A DNA stretch of 64,000 nt from assembly GCF_900199405.1 (NCBI RefSeq), contig NZ_LT963430.1:2325605-2389604 (forward strand), given 5' to 3'. Positions 1 to 8,383 of this stretch are shown piece by piece. Made by a program: the position numbers and the translations under genes. Source of the stretch: Beduinella massiliensis (GTDB lineage Bacteria > Bacillota > Clostridia > Christensenellales > Aristaeellaceae). Within the stretch, counting starts at the first letter, position 1. Each line of letters begins with the position of its first letter. The notes under the pieces were generated by a model. The model ran no database searches, was not told the origin of the DNA, and saw nothing but the letters and a program-made list of their open reading frames with translations.

Positions 1-1581
1 GACAAACGCTCTTCCGGCGAGCGATTCCAGCTGTTCAAGCGCCCGAAGGTCAAAGAGCGCGTCCGCCTGTACTTCCGCGCGGATCGAGGAAAGCGGCTCT
101 CCGTCCGGCCCCGGATAGACCAGATAGGGATCCCCGGAAGGAAAAGCGTACCTCGCATGGGTTACGCGATACGGATCGATCGGCTGCAGGGAGTACTGCG
201 CGTTATAAAAGTTGTATCCCCAATGCAGGAAGCCTTCGATGCGATACAGGTACAGCAGCACACCCATCATGCGATTCCGGCTGCTCGGCATCGCGTAAAA
301 CCGGTTCGGGACGTCCTTGCACTGGCCGCAGCAGTAGTAGGCCCAAAGCCCCGGCACGCCCGCCTCGACAAAAGGCTCGATGTGGTCTACGGCGACGACG
401 GGATGATCGACGAGCCCTTCACGATAGAACCCAATGTCGCTCAGCGCGTCCATGATCCGGCAGCCCTGCAGTAAGTCGGCGGCCTGCGCCCGCGCCGCGC
501 GGTATTGGCCGGAATGCCCGGCCGAGGGCTCGTCGGAAATGTGGTAGATCACATGCTCGTCGTCATACCCCAAACCGGCGAGGTATTGGCGAAGCGCAGG
601 CAAAAACGCCTCCAAAAAGGCACGATACAGAGGACTCCTGGCGGACACGTCCCATCCGAATTTTCGGTGCAGCGCGCCTTGCTCGTGCACGTAGATGTTC
701 GGCGTCGCCGCCGCGCCCCACTGGGTGAAAAGGTGCGCTATCTCGAGCGTGTCGACGCCGTTCCTCCGGCAAATATCCGCCCAGCGCGCAAGCTTTGAAA
801 AGTCAAAGCGATAGGCACCTTCTTCAAGCTCGATGTCGACCAGCTGTACGCACAGCCGCTCGTGCCCGACCGCGGTGTCCAGAGGCGGCGTAAACACAGG
901 CGTCAGCAGCACGTTGATGCCATGCTCTTCCGCCGCTGCCTTTATAAAGCGCTCGACAATTCTCCAGTGCGCTTCGCTGTAAGCTTCAACGCCATAGTAC
1001 TGCGCAAGGCAGTCCGCGTGAAACCATTCGGTATGCAACAGCTTCTGGGGCGGAAGCGACGCGCGCGGCACCCGCAGCGTAAAGTGCAGGACACACGCAC
1101 GCTGAGCACCCTCGGGGCGCTTTACGCGAGCTCCGTTCGGGGCGACGTGATCCTCCACCGCAGCGACGGTCACCTGCACCGGATAATCCCCCGGCCTTGC
1201 GTCCTTGGGCACGTCAAAGGTCAGCCACAGGCTGCGGTACTGCCGGGGCAGCGGCTCGATCTCGTCCGCTTCGAGCGGCCAAAGCAGATCCGGGTACAGG
1301 CCCGGCTGATCCCGCAGGTAGTTTTCATCGCGCCGTTCATAGCACGGGAAGTCCGAAGGCAGGCACTCCACCCGCCGCATTCTCGGCATCTGAGGCGCGC
1401 CCGAGACCGCCACCTTGAACCGCCAGGCCGCCGCCCCCGCCTGCGAATGAAAAACGAGCTGCACGCCCGCGCGCGTCCCGCGCCATGCCGTGCACACTGC
1501 CCCCTCGGCGAGCGCATCGGGTTTTTGATCGGGAAACACCTTTTCCAGTGAAGACGCGAGAAAAAACGTGTAAGGCTCCAT
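1..1581 (-). CDS. DUF4091/GH123-like glycoside hydrolase, C-terminus cut by window edge
   Basis: An open frame of 527 codons starts at an ATG behind GGAGGAGAAGGGG and runs off the left edge without a stop, so the C-terminus is missing. Residues 1-180 look like the beta-rich N-terminal domain found before DUF4091. From about residue 185 a TIM-barrel-like part follows, with an Asp350-Glu351-Pro triplet (YHISDEPSAG), the position of the acidic catalytic pair in GH123 N-acetylgalactosaminidases and their DUF4091 relatives. No signal peptide is visible, which suggests a cytoplasmic enzyme acting on imported sugars. The family is inferred from the DEP motif and overall layout; the substrate cannot be read from this fragment. 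An extended -10 promoter lies upstream, so it is probably transcribed separately from the minus-strand genes before it. Confidence 0.65.
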   Translation of the reverse strand, partial: MEPYTFFLASSLEKVFPDQKPDALAEGAVCTAWRGTRAGVQLVFHSQAGAAAWRFKVAVSGAPQMPRMRRVECLPSDFPCYERRDENYLRDQPGLYPDLLWPLEADEIEPLPRQYRSLWLTFDVPKDARPGDYPVQVTVAAVEDHVAPNGARVKRPEGAQRACVLHFTLRVPRASLPPQKLLHTEWFHADCLAQYYGVEAYSEAHWRIVERFIKAAAEEHGINVLLTPVFTPPLDTAVGHERLCVQLVDIELEEGAYRFDFSKLARWADICRRNGVDTLEIAHLFTQWGAAATPNIYVHEQGALHRKFGWDVSARSPLYRAFLEAFLPALRQYLAGLGYDDEHVIYHISDEPSAGHSGQYRAARAQAADLLQGCRIMDALSDIGFYREGLVDHPVVAVDHIEPFVEAGVPGLWAYYCCGQCKDVPNRFYAMPSSRNRMMGVLLYLYRIEGFLHWGYNFYNAQYSLQPIDPYRVTHARYAFPSGDPYLVYPGPDGEPLSSIRAEVQADALFDLRALEQLESLAGRAFV

Positions 1582-1642
1582 CCCCTTCTCCTCCTGCTTC
1601 CTTGGCCGCGAGCGGCCGGTCGTCTATGCGCCTTGTACGTCC

Positions 1643-1650
1643 ATTATAGC
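1643..1650 (-). promoter_or_regulatory. Extended -10 promoter for the GH123-like gene
   Basis: On the minus strand TGCTATAAT (TG extension plus a consensus TATAAT at 1643-1648) lies about 60 bases before the start codon. The -35 region is weak (TTTTGT-like), which fits an extended -10 promoter. Confidence 0.5.
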
Positions 1651-1713
1651 ATGGCAGCGGCTGAAACAAAAGGAAGCGGTATACAAAAATGCCTTTTCCC
1701 CGCGCGCAGGCAT

Positions 1714-1740
1714 GAAAAAAGGGCGGGCTTTCGCTCCGCC
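1714..1740 (-). terminator. Intrinsic terminator after the Gx transporter gene
   Basis: On the minus strand a GGCGG...CCGCC stem closed by a GCGAAAGC cap is followed directly by TTTTTT. It sits 10 bases after the stop of the Gx transporter gene and ends the nadD-yqeK-rsfS-nusG II-Gx transcript. Confidence 0.75.
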
Positions 1741-1750
1741 GTGTTTTTCG

Positions 1751-2269
1751 CTATGACCTCGCCTGCGGCATGTGCTTTAGGTGCTTCATGACCATCTGCG
1801 CGATGATGCCGGTCAACACGCCCGTAACCACGCCGACTACCAGCAGAATGGGCAGATACGTGGTAAACAGCTCCGGCAGCTTCAGCTGAAGCGCCGCGAC
1901 GAGGATCTGACCGACGTTATGAAACGCCGCGCCGACGACGCTCGTCCCGATGACGCTGACTCCCTTGATCCGCCTGACGAGCAGCATCATCAGAACGCTG
2001 AGCAGGCCGCCCATAAAGCTGTACGTCATCATCTGCGGGTTGCCGAACATGAATCCCGTAATCAGAACCTTGAGCACCATCAAAATCAACGTCTGACCGA
2101 TACCCATCATGTACACGGAATACAGGAGCACCGAATTCGCCAGACCCAGCTTAATGCCGGGCACCGGTATGGGGATCGGGATCTGGATGGCGCTGTCAAA
2201 GTAACCCAGGATCACCATCAGCGCGGTCAGCAGGCCCGAAAGCGCCACGCGCCTCGTCCGCTCGCTCAT
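1751..2269 (-). CDS. Gx transporter family membrane protein (HepS1/PF07456-like)
   Basis: This 172-residue hydrophobic protein has about five membrane segments, with a Pro-Ile repeat (IQIPIPIPVPGIKLGLAN) near residue 30 that is typical of the family annotated as Gx transporter or heptaprenyl diphosphate synthase component I. Conserved-looking patches include KLGLANSV and AAFHNVGQI. The family is thought to be a small S-component-like membrane protein; no enzyme motif is present, so the old synthase label should not be taken as function. It overlaps the NusG-domain-II gene by four bases (ATGA). That pairing is common in clostridia, often near apbE and redox-pump genes, but its role is unknown. 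It is the last gene of the nadD-rsfS operon, followed by a terminator. Confidence 0.75.
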   Translation of the reverse strand: MSERTRRVALSGLLTALMVILGYFDSAIQIPIPIPVPGIKLGLANSVLLYSVYMMGIGQTLILMVLKVLITGFMFGNPQMMTYSFMGGLLSVLMMLLVRRIKGVSVIGTSVVGAAFHNVGQILVAALQLKLPELFTTYLPILLVVGVVTGVLTGIIAQMVMKHLKHMPQARS

Positions 2270-2862
2270 GGAGCTTCCTCCTCGCCTGCGACGAGCCGGA
2301 TGACCACCTGATTAGGCAGGCACACGATGAGATTTCCCAGAATCCGGTTCGTCTCCATGTAGTTGATCGGGATTTCGTCCTGATAGACGCAGTCCTGGTT
2401 TTCGCAGGTGGAAGAATGCATCTTGACGCTCGTAGGCGTAATGCTGACGACGTTGACCGCCCCGTTCTCCTGCCTGACCGTAATTTCCTTGTCCATATCC
2501 ATGGGAATGGGGTCGCCCCAGCGCTTGCTTTTTACCTCGATGACGACGTAGTTGTTCGTCTGAATGCGCTGCGGCACGGGCGGACCCACCACTGCGCTTT
2601 GTGCGTTTGCCGCTGTGGGCTCCGCCGCCGGGGGCGCTTCCGTTTGCGCGTCCGCCGTTTCAGCCGGCGCCGTGGTCGTGCGGGGCTGATCCTCTGCCTT
2701 CGGCGCGGCCGTCTCCTCCGGCGGCGTCGTAGGCTCCACGCGCCCGGCGGTATTCGCCGGGATCGTCATCCTCTCCGGCGGTCTGCTCTGCGTATAGGAA
2801 AACGCGCCCAGCGCCGCGACGAGCACCAGGACGATGATCAGTACGTCCCTTTTTTTCATCAT
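2266..2862 (-). CDS. Membrane-anchored NusG domain II protein
   Basis: This 198-residue protein has one N-terminal membrane segment (residues 6-24), a Pro/Thr/Glu/Ala-rich spacer (about 28-90) and a C-terminal NusG domain II of about 95 residues. The C-terminal domain contains a Cys pair (STCENQDC) and the family's ITPTSVKM-like strand. It should be anchored with the domain outside the membrane. The family is widespread in Firmicutes next to Gx transporters, and no transcription role is implied by the name. Two adjacent ATGs occur at the start; the second (2859) is also well placed behind AAGG. The spacer is unusually long and repetitive, with many TTAPA-like and EAPPAAE-like turns. Function is unknown beyond its coupling with the transporter gene. 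Confidence 0.75.
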   Translation of the reverse strand: MMKKRDVLIIVLVLVAALGAFSYTQSRPPERMTIPANTAGRVEPTTPPEETAAPKAEDQPRTTTAPAETADAQTEAPPAAEPTAANAQSAVVGPPVPQRIQTNNYVVIEVKSKRWGDPIPMDMDKEITVRQENGAVNVVSITPTSVKMHSSTCENQDCVYQDEIPINYMETNRILGNLIVCLPNQVVIRLVAGEEEAP

Positions 2863-2865
2863 ACC

Positions 2866-3234
2866 TTACTGCCCTTCGCCCTGCGCCTCTTCAAAGCACA
2901 CGCCGTTCGCGCCGTCCGACCACAGGCGCTCCAGCTGATAATACGCGCGATCCTGCTCATGGAAGATGTGAATCATCAGGCTGCCGTAATCCAGCACGAT
3001 CCACCGTCCGTCCCCTACGCCTTCCTTGCGGCGCGGGTCGAAGCCCTGTTCATAGAGTTTCTCCTCCACGTGCTCGCAAAGCGCCTTCACCTGCGGCACG
3101 GAGCGTCCGGAACAGATCAGCATGTAATCGGTGATGACCGTCATCTCGTGCACGTCCAGCAGCATGATGTCCTGCGCCTTTTTTTCGTCCAGCAGTCTCG
3201 CCGCGAAAATAGCCATTTGTTCATTGCTCAGCAT
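2866..3234 (-). CDS. rsfS: Ribosomal silencing factor RsfS
   Basis: This 122-residue protein matches the RsfS/YbeB/Iojap family in length and pattern (DIMLLDV, TDYMLICSGRS, GDGRWIVLDYG, HIFHEQDRAYYQLERLW). RsfS binds ribosomal protein L14 on the 50S subunit, blocks subunit joining and lowers translation in starvation or stationary phase. It overlaps the end of yqeK by 7 bases and has an AGGAGG site inside that gene, so it is translationally linked. The order nadD-yqeK-rsfS is the usual Firmicutes arrangement. Identification is secure from sequence and context. Confidence 0.93.
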   Translation of the reverse strand: MLSNEQMAIFAARLLDEKKAQDIMLLDVHEMTVITDYMLICSGRSVPQVKALCEHVEEKLYEQGFDPRRKEGVGDGRWIVLDYGSLMIHIFHEQDRAYYQLERLWSDGANGVCFEEAQGEGQ

Positions 3235-3818
3235 TTCGTTTCCTCCTGTAAAGGTTCTGTCAGCGCGATCAGCGCTTTTTGCGTATCGGGATGCAGCGCC
3301 TGGCGGTTTTCGTTCACGTAGCCGGCGCTTTGGGATAAGGCCAGGCGCATTGCGCCGTCAAGATCCGATTCGCACAGGGCGCGCACGTCCGAAAGGCCCG
3401 GGTATTCCTTGCGCCCCGGCTCGATCATGTCCGCCAGATAGATGATCTTGTCCAAAGCAGACATGCCCGCGCATCCTGTCGTGTGGTAACGGATGGCGTG
3501 CAGCACCTCAGGGTCGTCCACGCCGTATTCCGCGCGCGCACGCGCCACCCCTGCAGGGCCGTGCATCAGCGCGCGCGAAGCGCGCATGTCGCTATCTACC
3601 GTCTGTGCTATGCTATCATTCTGTACGTACGCGTTCATTTCCTGCAAAGAACAGCATTTTGCGCAGTCATGCAGAAGCCCGGCGAGCGATGCCTTCCGCT
3701 CGTCCGCCCCGAACGTCCGCGCCATCCGAACGGCCGTCTCCTCGACGCCCAGCGTATGGCTGTAGCGCTGCGGGTCCAGCGTCTTCTTCAGCTTTTTCAG
3801 CATGTCAGTTCGCGTCAT
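3228..3818 (-). CDS. yqeK: YqeK-family HD-domain Ap4A hydrolase
   Basis: This 196-residue HD-domain protein has His21 (RYSHTLGV), the His50-Asp51 pair (GLLHDCAK) and a downstream RYHTTGC motif, as in YqeK enzymes that split diadenosine tetraphosphate symmetrically into two ADP. The start is placed at 3818, where GGAGG stands before ATG; a longer reading through nadD is possible but would duplicate that gene's DNA. It begins 14 bases after nadD and overlaps rsfS by 7 bases. The HD pocket typically binds iron or another divalent metal. Confidence 0.9.
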   Translation of the reverse strand: MTRTDMLKKLKKTLDPQRYSHTLGVEETAVRMARTFGADERKASLAGLLHDCAKCCSLQEMNAYVQNDSIAQTVDSDMRASRALMHGPAGVARARAEYGVDDPEVLHAIRYHTTGCAGMSALDKIIYLADMIEPGRKEYPGLSDVRALCESDLDGAMRLALSQSAGYVNENRQALHPDTQKALIALTEPLQEETKC

Positions 3819-3832
3819 CGCCCTGCCCTCCG

Positions 3833-4432
3833 TCACGCGCCGTACAGAGCGTGGTTTCGTATGTACGCGGCGACCTTCGCCGTGACGGCCTTCTCCAGCG
3901 GCCCCTTTTGCGCAGCAAGAGCACGCACCATGGTCGCCGATATGTCCAGCGCCGGCATGTCGAGCCAATACATGACCGCACCGCTTTGGCGCAGGGTGTC
4001 CATACATGAGATCACTTCCTCCGATCCGTATCCCGGCCGCCCGCACACGATAAAGCTGGTAAGCGAGAGCACCTCGTCCACATGTCGCCAGGTGTGCAGA
4101 TCCAGCAACGTATCCGCACCGATCAGATAATACAGCGAGGCGTCCGGCATGCGCGCGCGTAGGAGATGAAGCGTATCGACCGTGTATATCACGCCGCCCC
4201 TCGTGACCTCCAGATCGCAGGCCTGAAGCCTCGCATCCTCGAGCGCCGCAAGGCGCACCATTTCCAAGCGGTCGCGCTTGTCCGCCAGCCCCTCCCGCTT
4301 GTGCGGTGGGTTACCGGTCGGAAGCAAAAGCATCTTTTGAAGCGAAAAAGCGTCCAGCGCGCAAAGGGCCATGGCGATGTGGCCCCTGTGAATCGGGTTA
4401 AAGCTGCCGCCGAATACGCCGATCTTTTGCAC
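3833..4432 (-). CDS. nadD: Nicotinate-nucleotide adenylyltransferase NadD
   Basis: This 199-residue enzyme joins nicotinate mononucleotide and ATP to give NaAD in NAD biosynthesis. The nucleotidyltransferase signature GGSFNPIHRGH lies at residues 8-18 and the C-terminal ISATMVR stretch replaces the usual ISSTxxR. The chosen start is GTG at 4432, with AGGAGG seven bases upstream. It leads the nadD-yqeK-rsfS operon, and a TATAAT box at 4467-4472 lies upstream. Length and motifs are normal for the family. Confidence 0.93.
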   Translation of the reverse strand: MQKIGVFGGSFNPIHRGHIAMALCALDAFSLQKMLLLPTGNPPHKREGLADKRDRLEMVRLAALEDARLQACDLEVTRGGVIYTVDTLHLLRARMPDASLYYLIGADTLLDLHTWRHVDEVLSLTSFIVCGRPGYGSEEVISCMDTLRQSGAVMYWLDMPALDISATMVRALAAQKGPLEKAVTAKVAAYIRNHALYGA

Positions 4433-4466
4433 GCCGCGTCCTCCTCCAAGATTCGTAACAGCAGAT

Positions 4467-4472
4467 ATTATA
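4467..4472 (-). promoter_or_regulatory. Probable -10 box for nadD operon
   Basis: A perfect TATAAT on the minus strand stands 35 bases before the nadD start and between the HAD gene and nadD. The matching -35 hexamer is poor, so the promoter is only moderately supported. Confidence 0.4.
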
Positions 4473-4517
4473 CCCGATTTGCCGGCGAACGGGAAGAGAA
4501 AAATTCACCCCCGCCGA

Positions 4518-5177
4518 TCAACGAGTCGGAAACTGAAAGGCCCGCAGCGCTTCCACCGTCTCAAAGTAAAAATCGCAGTGCGCGCGCATGAACCGCTCGA
4601 TTTGTTCCACCCGTCCGGACCATCCGGCGCAGGCGAAGGACACGCCGCAGGCGCGGGCCATGTCAAAACCGGGCTTGAGATCATCGACGACGAGCAGCTC
4701 GCCGGGCGAAAGACCAAAGCGTGCCATGATCTCCTGGAGCGGGTAAGGATCAGGCTTTCGCCTGCCCTCCCCCTGCTCCCAGCCGAAGACCGCGTCCGGC
4801 GCGATGCATCCGTTTTCCCGATAATCGCGCAGGATGTTGTCGGCGTAGGAGTGCGACACCACGCAGACGTGCCCGCCCGCTTCCTTCTGCAGCCGAACGA
4901 TCTCCGCGATGCCGTCATAGAAACGCGGAATTTTGTTCTCCGCGTGTCTTCGCCAATTCTGAAGCTGAAATGCCATTTCCGTTTCCGAAAAGCCAAGCGT
5001 CTCATAGCAGAAGTCGCTGAAGCCCGGATCGAAGCTGGCCAGCAGAAATTCTTCCAGCGTCAGGCGCATGTTCGGGCGCAGCACGGAAAGGGTGTCGACG
5101 AAAGCGGGATAGTGAATATCGGGCGTGCTTATCGCCACCGTGTCGTCATGGTCTAGCACCAAGCATTTGTACTTCAT
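4518..5177 (-). CDS. HAD-superfamily hydrolase
   Basis: This 219-residue HAD phosphatase has motif I DHDDT near residue 9-13, the motif II Ser in VVSHSY, a motif III Lys in GRRKPDP and motif IV LVVDDLKPG. A helical cap lies between motif I and II. It probably removes phosphate from a small metabolite; the substrate cannot be read. The start at 5177 is set by AGGAGG and by homology of the first strand; a longer upstream frame is alanine-rich shadow of the next gene. It lies 85 bases before nadD and 22 bases after the DUF2207 gene, so it may share that gene's transcript. Confidence 0.8.
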   Translation of the reverse strand: MKYKCLVLDHDDTVAISTPDIHYPAFVDTLSVLRPNMRLTLEEFLLASFDPGFSDFCYETLGFSETEMAFQLQNWRRHAENKIPRFYDGIAEIVRLQKEAGGHVCVVSHSYADNILRDYRENGCIAPDAVFGWEQGEGRRKPDPYPLQEIMARFGLSPGELLVVDDLKPGFDMARACGVSFACAGWSGRVEQIERFMRAHCDFYFETVEALRAFQFPTR

Positions 5178-5199
5178 CGCCGCGCCTCCTGCCGTCGTC

Positions 5200-7062
5200 T
5201 CAGTTTGAAAAGCTTCCGCCGCTTCCGCTGCCGCTGCCGCCGCCGGAAGAGGAAAAGCCGCCGCCGCTGCCAGCGGCGCTCGCATCCGCGGCGGGCTGCC
5301 ACTTCGACGCCGTGCGCATCGAATCTCCTAGGTCATGCAGGCTGCTGTTCATCGCGGAGGAATACAGGGCATAATTGTACCACGGATTCACACCCCCGTC
5401 ATAGGGCCCCGCCTTCATCTCCGGATAGCGCAGCGGAAGCGCCTCGAGCAGCCGCTCGTCCCTGCCCATGGCCGTGGCGTAGACGATCCACTGCCTCCAC
5501 ACGTTCACATCGGGCAGTTCCGTCTCTTTTTCGAGCACGAAGGCGTCCAGATAACGCCCAAATGCGCTCCAACCAGCGAGCACATCTTCCCCTTCCTGGC
5601 TCAGGCGGACGCCGGGCGCGCCCCATCGAAGGACGATGAAAAAGAGCGCCGCAGCGAGCAGCAGGCCCGACAGGTACATTTCGACGGACGTCAGCAGCGT
5701 CACCCCGACGCAAAGTAGGAAGGCAAGCACAGACGACATGCCCGCCAGCACGAATCCGTTCTGGTTCCAGCGGGGCCTTTCGGTCAACGATTTCAGTTCC
5801 GTCTCGACGGGCGCAAAGAACGCATCCAGCTTTTTCTTCGCTTCCTCCGGCTTTTCTTCCATCCGCGCTTTGACATCCTGCATCGACAGGCGTGCCCTGT
5901 CCTGCGCAGCCCACAAGAGCAGCTCGCGCATCGCCTGTTCGTGCGGCAAAAGCTCCGCATCCACCTTATTGAACGACAGATACGCCTGATCCGTGTCATT
6001 TTCTATCTTTACACAGCCTTTGCGGCTCAGCTCCATCAGCGTCGCCGTCAAAATCTGCCCGGATACGTCCGCCCGGTCGTAAAAATGGCACAGCAGCCCC
6101 ACGAGCGCCGGAGAGCGGCCGTCGGGCAGGGCATACAGATATTCCGGCTCGTTTGCGGCGTCGTGCCGCCAGGCGGAACGCACGCGCTCGCCGCCTGTCG
6201 CGTAGCCGCCGCGCCCGATAACGCCCGTACGCTTCAATATCCAGGCCAGGCATAGACAAAGGGCCGCTACGGCCGCCAGGACGCAGAGGCGAATCGTCAG
6301 GGCGTGCCTGCGGAAGTTCGCGCGCTCTGCGAGGCGCGCTTCCTGCGCAAGGATCGTCTCCATACCGTTTCCATCCATCCTGTGCCCGCCGGTAAACCAA
6401 TCGGGCGGCATGGCGACGCGGACGTCCAGCGGCTCTTCGCCCGGCACGTCGCCGACGCTCAAAGATGCGTGGTTAGCGTCTTCCTTCACCAAGCTGCCGT
6501 TCAGAGGACCGTGCGCCCAGATGTGATAATCCGCAGTCTCCGCCCCTTCCGCGTACGGCAACGTCAGGGAGGCCCGTACGTACCCCGTATGGGAGACCTC
6601 GCTCGCGCCCGTCAGGTTCCACGCAAATTCAGCGACATCGTCATAAAGAAGCACTGCGTCCTGAACCGTGTAACCGATTTCGATCGTGCGCGCTTCGTTT
6701 TCGCTGCGATGGTATACCTCCACCACTGTTCCGCGCTCGTCCTCGTAGACCGCGGCCCGGCCTTCCGGTCTGGCCTCATCCGGAGCGCCAAGGATCGTGC
6801 ACGGCTTCCCATCCACGGCGACACGCCAATCCGTCAGCGCATAGCGCTGCGAGGGAAGGTATACGCGCCCATAGCGCGAAAACTCGTCCTCCCCGCTGAA
6901 CTCCACTTCCCATCTCTCCGAAACGATCGCGCTTCCGTCCTCCTCAATCTCGATCAGGAAGTCCGCCGCGCGCTGATAGGTCGCCTGATCCTCCGCCCCG
7001 GCGCCCGAAGCGATTCCGAGCAGCAGGAGAAGCAAGCAGCATACGATCATTCTCTTTTTCAC
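5200..7062 (-). CDS. DUF2207-type membrane protein with Gly/Ser-rich tail
   Basis: This 620-residue protein starts at GTG 7062, with GGAAGGGGG nine bases upstream; an ATG four codons later is too far from that site. It has a signal peptide (residues 1-21 or so), an extracellular beta-rich DUF2207 domain (about 22-230), a membrane segment near 255-275, a cytoplasmic domain, two further membrane segments near 435-475, and a C-terminal tail made mostly of Gly and Ser. This is the standard layout of DUF2207/YciQ-like proteins, whose biochemical role is unknown. A good promoter lies upstream at 7096-7124. The glycine/serine tail resembles those of other membrane proteins in this group and may be a flexible tether. 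Confidence 0.8.
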   Translation of the reverse strand: MKKRMIVCCLLLLLLGIASGAGAEDQATYQRAADFLIEIEEDGSAIVSERWEVEFSGEDEFSRYGRVYLPSQRYALTDWRVAVDGKPCTILGAPDEARPEGRAAVYEDERGTVVEVYHRSENEARTIEIGYTVQDAVLLYDDVAEFAWNLTGASEVSHTGYVRASLTLPYAEGAETADYHIWAHGPLNGSLVKEDANHASLSVGDVPGEEPLDVRVAMPPDWFTGGHRMDGNGMETILAQEARLAERANFRRHALTIRLCVLAAVAALCLCLAWILKRTGVIGRGGYATGGERVRSAWRHDAANEPEYLYALPDGRSPALVGLLCHFYDRADVSGQILTATLMELSRKGCVKIENDTDQAYLSFNKVDAELLPHEQAMRELLLWAAQDRARLSMQDVKARMEEKPEEAKKKLDAFFAPVETELKSLTERPRWNQNGFVLAGMSSVLAFLLCVGVTLLTSVEMYLSGLLLAAALFFIVLRWGAPGVRLSQEGEDVLAGWSAFGRYLDAFVLEKETELPDVNVWRQWIVYATAMGRDERLLEALPLRYPEMKAGPYDGGVNPWYNYALYSSAMNSSLHDLGDSMRTASKWQPAADASAAGSGGGFSSSGGGSGSGSGGSFSN

Positions 7063-7095
7063 GTGGGTACGCCCCCTTCCATTACAGGTGTATTC

Positions 7096-7124
7096 ATTAT
7101 TGACGATACCGCGCTTTCCGTCAA
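7096..7124 (-). promoter_or_regulatory. Sigma-A type promoter for the DUF2207 gene
   Basis: On the minus strand TTGACG (7119-7124), a 17-base spacer and AATAAT (7096-7101) stand about 35 bases before the GTG start. Confidence 0.6.
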
Positions 7125-7228
7125 TCCTTGAAATCGCGGTATTTGCTGGCAGTGTCTTCCGCATTCATCCGTCGGCCCTGCGCAAAAGAGCCGCCCTGCC
7201 GTCCGGCAAAGCGGCCCGAATCCAGCGA

Positions 7229-8380
7229 TCATGCACCGACCTCGATCACTTCGACGCCCTCCAGCGCGGATGCGATCAGCGCCTCGCCCGCCAGCGCCTC
7301 CTCCGCCTTGCGGATGAGCTCGGCCTTGGGGTGTGTCGTCGGGTGCTTGGGCGTAAAGATGGTGCAGCAATCCTCGTAGGGAAGCGACGAGGTTTCGTAC
7401 GTTCCAATCTTTTCCGCGCGCTCCACGATCTCGATTTTGTCAAACCCGATGCACGGACGGAACACGGGCATGCCGACCACCTCGTCCGTGCAGCCGAGCG
7501 CCTCCATGGTCTGGCTCGCAACCTGTCCGACGCTTTCGCCCGTGATGAGCGCCTGCGCGCCGTCCATGCGCGCCACGCGCTCGGCGATGCGCATCATAAA
7601 GCGCCGCATGATCAGCGTCGTATAGTTTTCCGGGCACTTCTGATGGATATCCATCTGAATCTGCGTGAAGGGCACCACGTACAGCCTGATTTTTCCGCAG
7701 TATTCGCTCAGGATGCGCGCCAGCTCCACGACCTTTTCCTTGGCGCGCTCGCTCGTGTAGGGGAAGGAATGGTAATGCACGCAGCAGAGCTCCACCCCGC
7801 GCTTGGCGATCATGAAGCCCGCGACCGGACTGTCGATGCCGCCGGAGAGCAGAAGGCAGGCGCGGCCGTTCGTGCCCATGGGCATGCCGTTCACCGCGGG
7901 AATGCAGCGCACGTACAAATACGCTTTGTCGCGAATTTCCACGCTCAGCACGTGATCGGGCTTATGGACATCCACGCGGAGCTCCGGCAGGTTTTTGAGC
8001 ACGCACCCGCCCACCTGATGGTTGATCGCGGGCGAATCGAGCGGGTAATGCTTGTCCGATCGGCGCGCATTCACCTTGAACGTGCCTGTAAGCGGCCGCA
8101 TGAGCTCGACCGCCTCCCGGCAGACCGCCTCGAAATCGTCCTTCTCCATCTCGACGGCCGGGCAGACCGAATGCACGCCGAACACCTTCGTCACGCGGCG
8201 AATGCATTCGTCCATATCCTCCGCGTCGGAAACGAAGATCCGGCTGTCCGAAATCCAGACGTTGCCGCCGATCTCCCGCACCGCGTTTTTCACGGCGTTC
8301 ACCAGCGTGCGCAGAAAATAAGGGCGGTTCTGCCCCTTTAAGTGAACCTCGCCGTAACGGACGAGCAATAATTCTCTCAT
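7229..8380 (-). CDS. thiI: tRNA 4-thiouridine synthase ThiI (no rhodanese domain)
   Basis: This 383-residue protein has an N-terminal ferredoxin-like and THUMP region (about 1-165) and a PP-loop ATPase domain with SGGIDS at 179-184. It adenylates U8 of tRNA for sulfur insertion and may supply sulfur for thiamine thiazole. The C-terminal rhodanese domain of the enterobacterial enzyme is absent, as in Bacillus, where a dedicated cysteine desulfurase hands sulfur straight to ThiI. That partner is encoded three bases upstream. Length is normal for the short form. Confidence 0.93.
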   Translation of the reverse strand: MRELLLVRYGEVHLKGQNRPYFLRTLVNAVKNAVREIGGNVWISDSRIFVSDAEDMDECIRRVTKVFGVHSVCPAVEMEKDDFEAVCREAVELMRPLTGTFKVNARRSDKHYPLDSPAINHQVGGCVLKNLPELRVDVHKPDHVLSVEIRDKAYLYVRCIPAVNGMPMGTNGRACLLLSGGIDSPVAGFMIAKRGVELCCVHYHSFPYTSERAKEKVVELARILSEYCGKIRLYVVPFTQIQMDIHQKCPENYTTLIMRRFMMRIAERVARMDGAQALITGESVGQVASQTMEALGCTDEVVGMPVFRPCIGFDKIEIVERAEKIGTYETSSLPYEDCCTIFTPKHPTTHPKAELIRKAEEALAGEALIASALEGVEVIEVGA

Positions 8381-8383
8381 CGA

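Noticed and set aside
3228-4046. Longer yqeK with 76 extra N-terminal residues
   Set aside because: The extension only repeats nadD DNA in another frame; a good GGAGG stands before the shorter start.
7088-8341. A 417-residue plus-strand frame opposite thiI
   Set aside because: No start site or domain; the minus strand encodes ThiI with its PP-loop.
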